Assembly (NCBI GenBank): GCA_947626725.1
Contig: CANQTI010000003.1
Coordinates: 1 to 33,721, forward strand
Reading direction: 5' to 3'
From: an uncultured Eisenbergiella sp.
GTDB lineage: Bacteria > Bacillota > Clostridia > Lachnospirales > Lachnospiraceae
DNA length: 33,721 nt
Made by a program: the position numbers and the translations under genes. The notes under the pieces are model-generated. The model ran no database searches. It saw nothing but the letters and a program-made list of their open reading frames with translations, and was not told the origin of the DNA. Shown piece after piece: positions 32,546 to 33,721 of the stretch. Numbering within the stretch: position 1 is the first letter of the stretch; each line of letters starts with the position of its first letter.

Positions 32546-32592
32546 CATGGTATTCCCGATGCCGACAGGGGCTTTGTCCCCGGAACACCATG
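32546..32592 (+). promoter_or_regulatory. Nested hairpin in the alpha-galactosidase leader
   Basis: CATGGTATTCC (32546-32556) pairs with GGAACACCATG (32582-32592) with one mismatch, and GGGG/CCCC forms an inner stem (32568-32581). There is no T tract, so it is not a terminator; function is unknown. Confidence 0.4.
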
Positions 32593-32675
32593 AACAGACT
32601 GCAGCTCCCCTCTGTGCAGGGAGAGATCCGGAACGCACAGACTGGGACCATTTCACCGAAAGGAGACTGACTGCA

Positions 32676-33721
32676 ATGTTAAAACTCACGCCGCCCATGG
32701 GCTGGAACTCCTGGAACACCTTTGGGGAACACATCAGTGAATCGCTGATTTTTGAAACGGCGGACCGCATGGCGGAAAGCGGACTGCCCGCCTGCGGTTA
32801 CGAATATTTAGTGATCGACGACTGCTGGTCACTGCGGGAACGGGGCGCCGACGGGCGCCTGGTGCCGGACCCGGTCAAATTCCCCCACGGCATGAAGGCG
32901 GTGGCCGATTATGTCCACTCCAAAGGTCTGAAATTCGGCATGTATTCCTGCGCCGGGAATATGACCTGCGCCGGTTATCCGGGCAGCTTCGAGCACGAGT
33001 TCCTCGACGCCGCCACCTTCGCTGAATGGGGCGTGGACTTTCTGAAATACGATTACTGCTACCACAGCCCCCTCATCCCCGGCGAATATCTGTACCGCCG
33101 CATGGGGCTGGCCCTGGAGAACTGCGGCAGGGATATCCTCTTCTCCGCCTGCTCCTGGGGCTCCGACGAGACGCACGAATGGGTCAAGACCACATCCGCT
33201 TCCATGTGGCGTTCCACCGGCGATATCTTCGACGCCTGGGAATCCATCAAAAACCTGGCCAGGCAGCAGGAAAGGCTGTTCCCGTACCAGGGGCTGGGCT
33301 GCTTCAACGATATGGACATGCTGGTGGTGGGCATGTATGGCAAAGGAAACGTGGGGCTGGCGGGCTGCAGCGACATCCAGTACCGGACGCATTTCTCCCT
33401 CTGGGCCTTCCTGGCCTCCCCGCTGATGATCGGCTGCGATATCCGCGATATGACCCCTGCCGCTCTCTCCACTCTCACGAACCGGGACATCATCGCGATC
33501 AACCAGGATCCCGCCTGCCGTCAGCCATTCCGTCTGCACGGCATATGGAACCACGAGGATCTGCTGCTCTACGCCAGACATCTGTCAGGCGGAGACATCG
33601 CCATTGGCCTCTTCAATCTGTGCGATCACAAGAATACGGCCCGCTTCAATCTGGACGAGCTGGGGCTGCCCTGCTCCACCGGCAAGACCCTTGTCATGAC
33701 CGACATCTGGACCGGGAAGCC
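32676..33721 (+). CDS. Alpha-galactosidase, glycoside hydrolase family 27, cut by the right edge
   Basis: The first 348 residues are present and the frame is open to the end of the window. PPMGWNSWNTF at 6-16 and LVIDDCW at 45-51 are GH27 signatures. The catalytic nucleophile is Asp126 in FLKYDYC, and the acid/base is most likely Asp183 in WRSTGDI. LMIGCDIRDM and INQDP mark the end of the barrel. No signal peptide is seen, so it should act in the cytosol on imported alpha-galactosides; other GH27 specificities are possible. The start has a GAAAGGAG site. Confidence 0.92.
   Translation, partial: MLKLTPPMGWNSWNTFGEHISESLIFETADRMAESGLPACGYEYLVIDDCWSLRERGADGRLVPDPVKFPHGMKAVADYVHSKGLKFGMYSCAGNMTCAGYPGSFEHEFLDAATFAEWGVDFLKYDYCYHSPLIPGEYLYRRMGLALENCGRDILFSACSWGSDETHEWVKTTSASMWRSTGDIFDAWESIKNLARQQERLFPYQGLGCFNDMDMLVVGMYGKGNVGLAGCSDIQYRTHFSLWAFLASPLMIGCDIRDMTPAALSTLTNRDIIAINQDPACRQPFRLHGIWNHEDLLLYARHLSGGDIAIGLFNLCDHKNTARFNLDELGLPCSTGKTLVMTDIWTGK

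Overview
The window reads as chromosomal DNA of an endospore-forming, moderately GC-rich member of the Clostridia, most likely Lachnospiraceae. The reasons are a complete spoIIIA operon, spoIVB, a conserved Firmicutes block of nusB, xseAB, ispA, dxs, tlyA, nadK, argR and recN, a NifS/NifU pair, an Asp23-family protein, a PadR regulator paired with a DUF4097-type protein, strong AGGAGG-like ribosome binding sites and frequent TTG starts. No rRNA, tRNA, CRISPR array, prophage or insertion sequence was seen.

Layout. Bases 1-2502 run mainly on the plus strand. They hold the first codons of an unidentified minus-strand gene, an intergenic region with repeated operator-like motifs, a glycosyltransferase fused to a MarR-like DNA-binding domain, a leader with three 70-bp palindromic repeats, and a short DtxR/MntR-type metal regulator. 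Bases 2553-32157 are all on the minus strand. In order of transcription they are dinB; padR with a DUF4097 protein; a Ca2+-type P-type ATPase; spoIIIAA-AH; deoB; prfC (release factor 3, frame disrupted); a transglutaminase-like lipoprotein; asp23; nusB-xseA-xseB-ispA-dxs-tlyA-nadK; argR; recN; spoIVB; nifS-nifU; and carD. Bases 32158-32675 are intergenic and carry three 79-bp hairpin repeats and a structured leader. From 32676 to the right edge is a GH27 alpha-galactosidase, cut off by the window.

How the genes fit together. SpoIIIAA-AH build the mother-cell side of the channel between mother cell and forespore, and SpoIVB is the forespore protease that signals across to activate sigma K. Dxs and IspA feed isoprenoid synthesis. 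XseA and XseB form exonuclease VII, which with RecN and DinB serves DNA repair and damage tolerance. NifS and NifU build Fe-S clusters. ArgR controls arginine genes.

The less ordinary signals are the prfC frame break inside the G domain, the glycosyltransferase-MarR fusion, two separate three-copy hairpin arrays (70 bp and 79 bp, the latter with a covarying base pair), two coding 36-bp minisatellites (SpoIIIAA N-terminus and the DUF4097 protein linker), and a terminator-like hairpin in the leader of the P-type ATPase gene.
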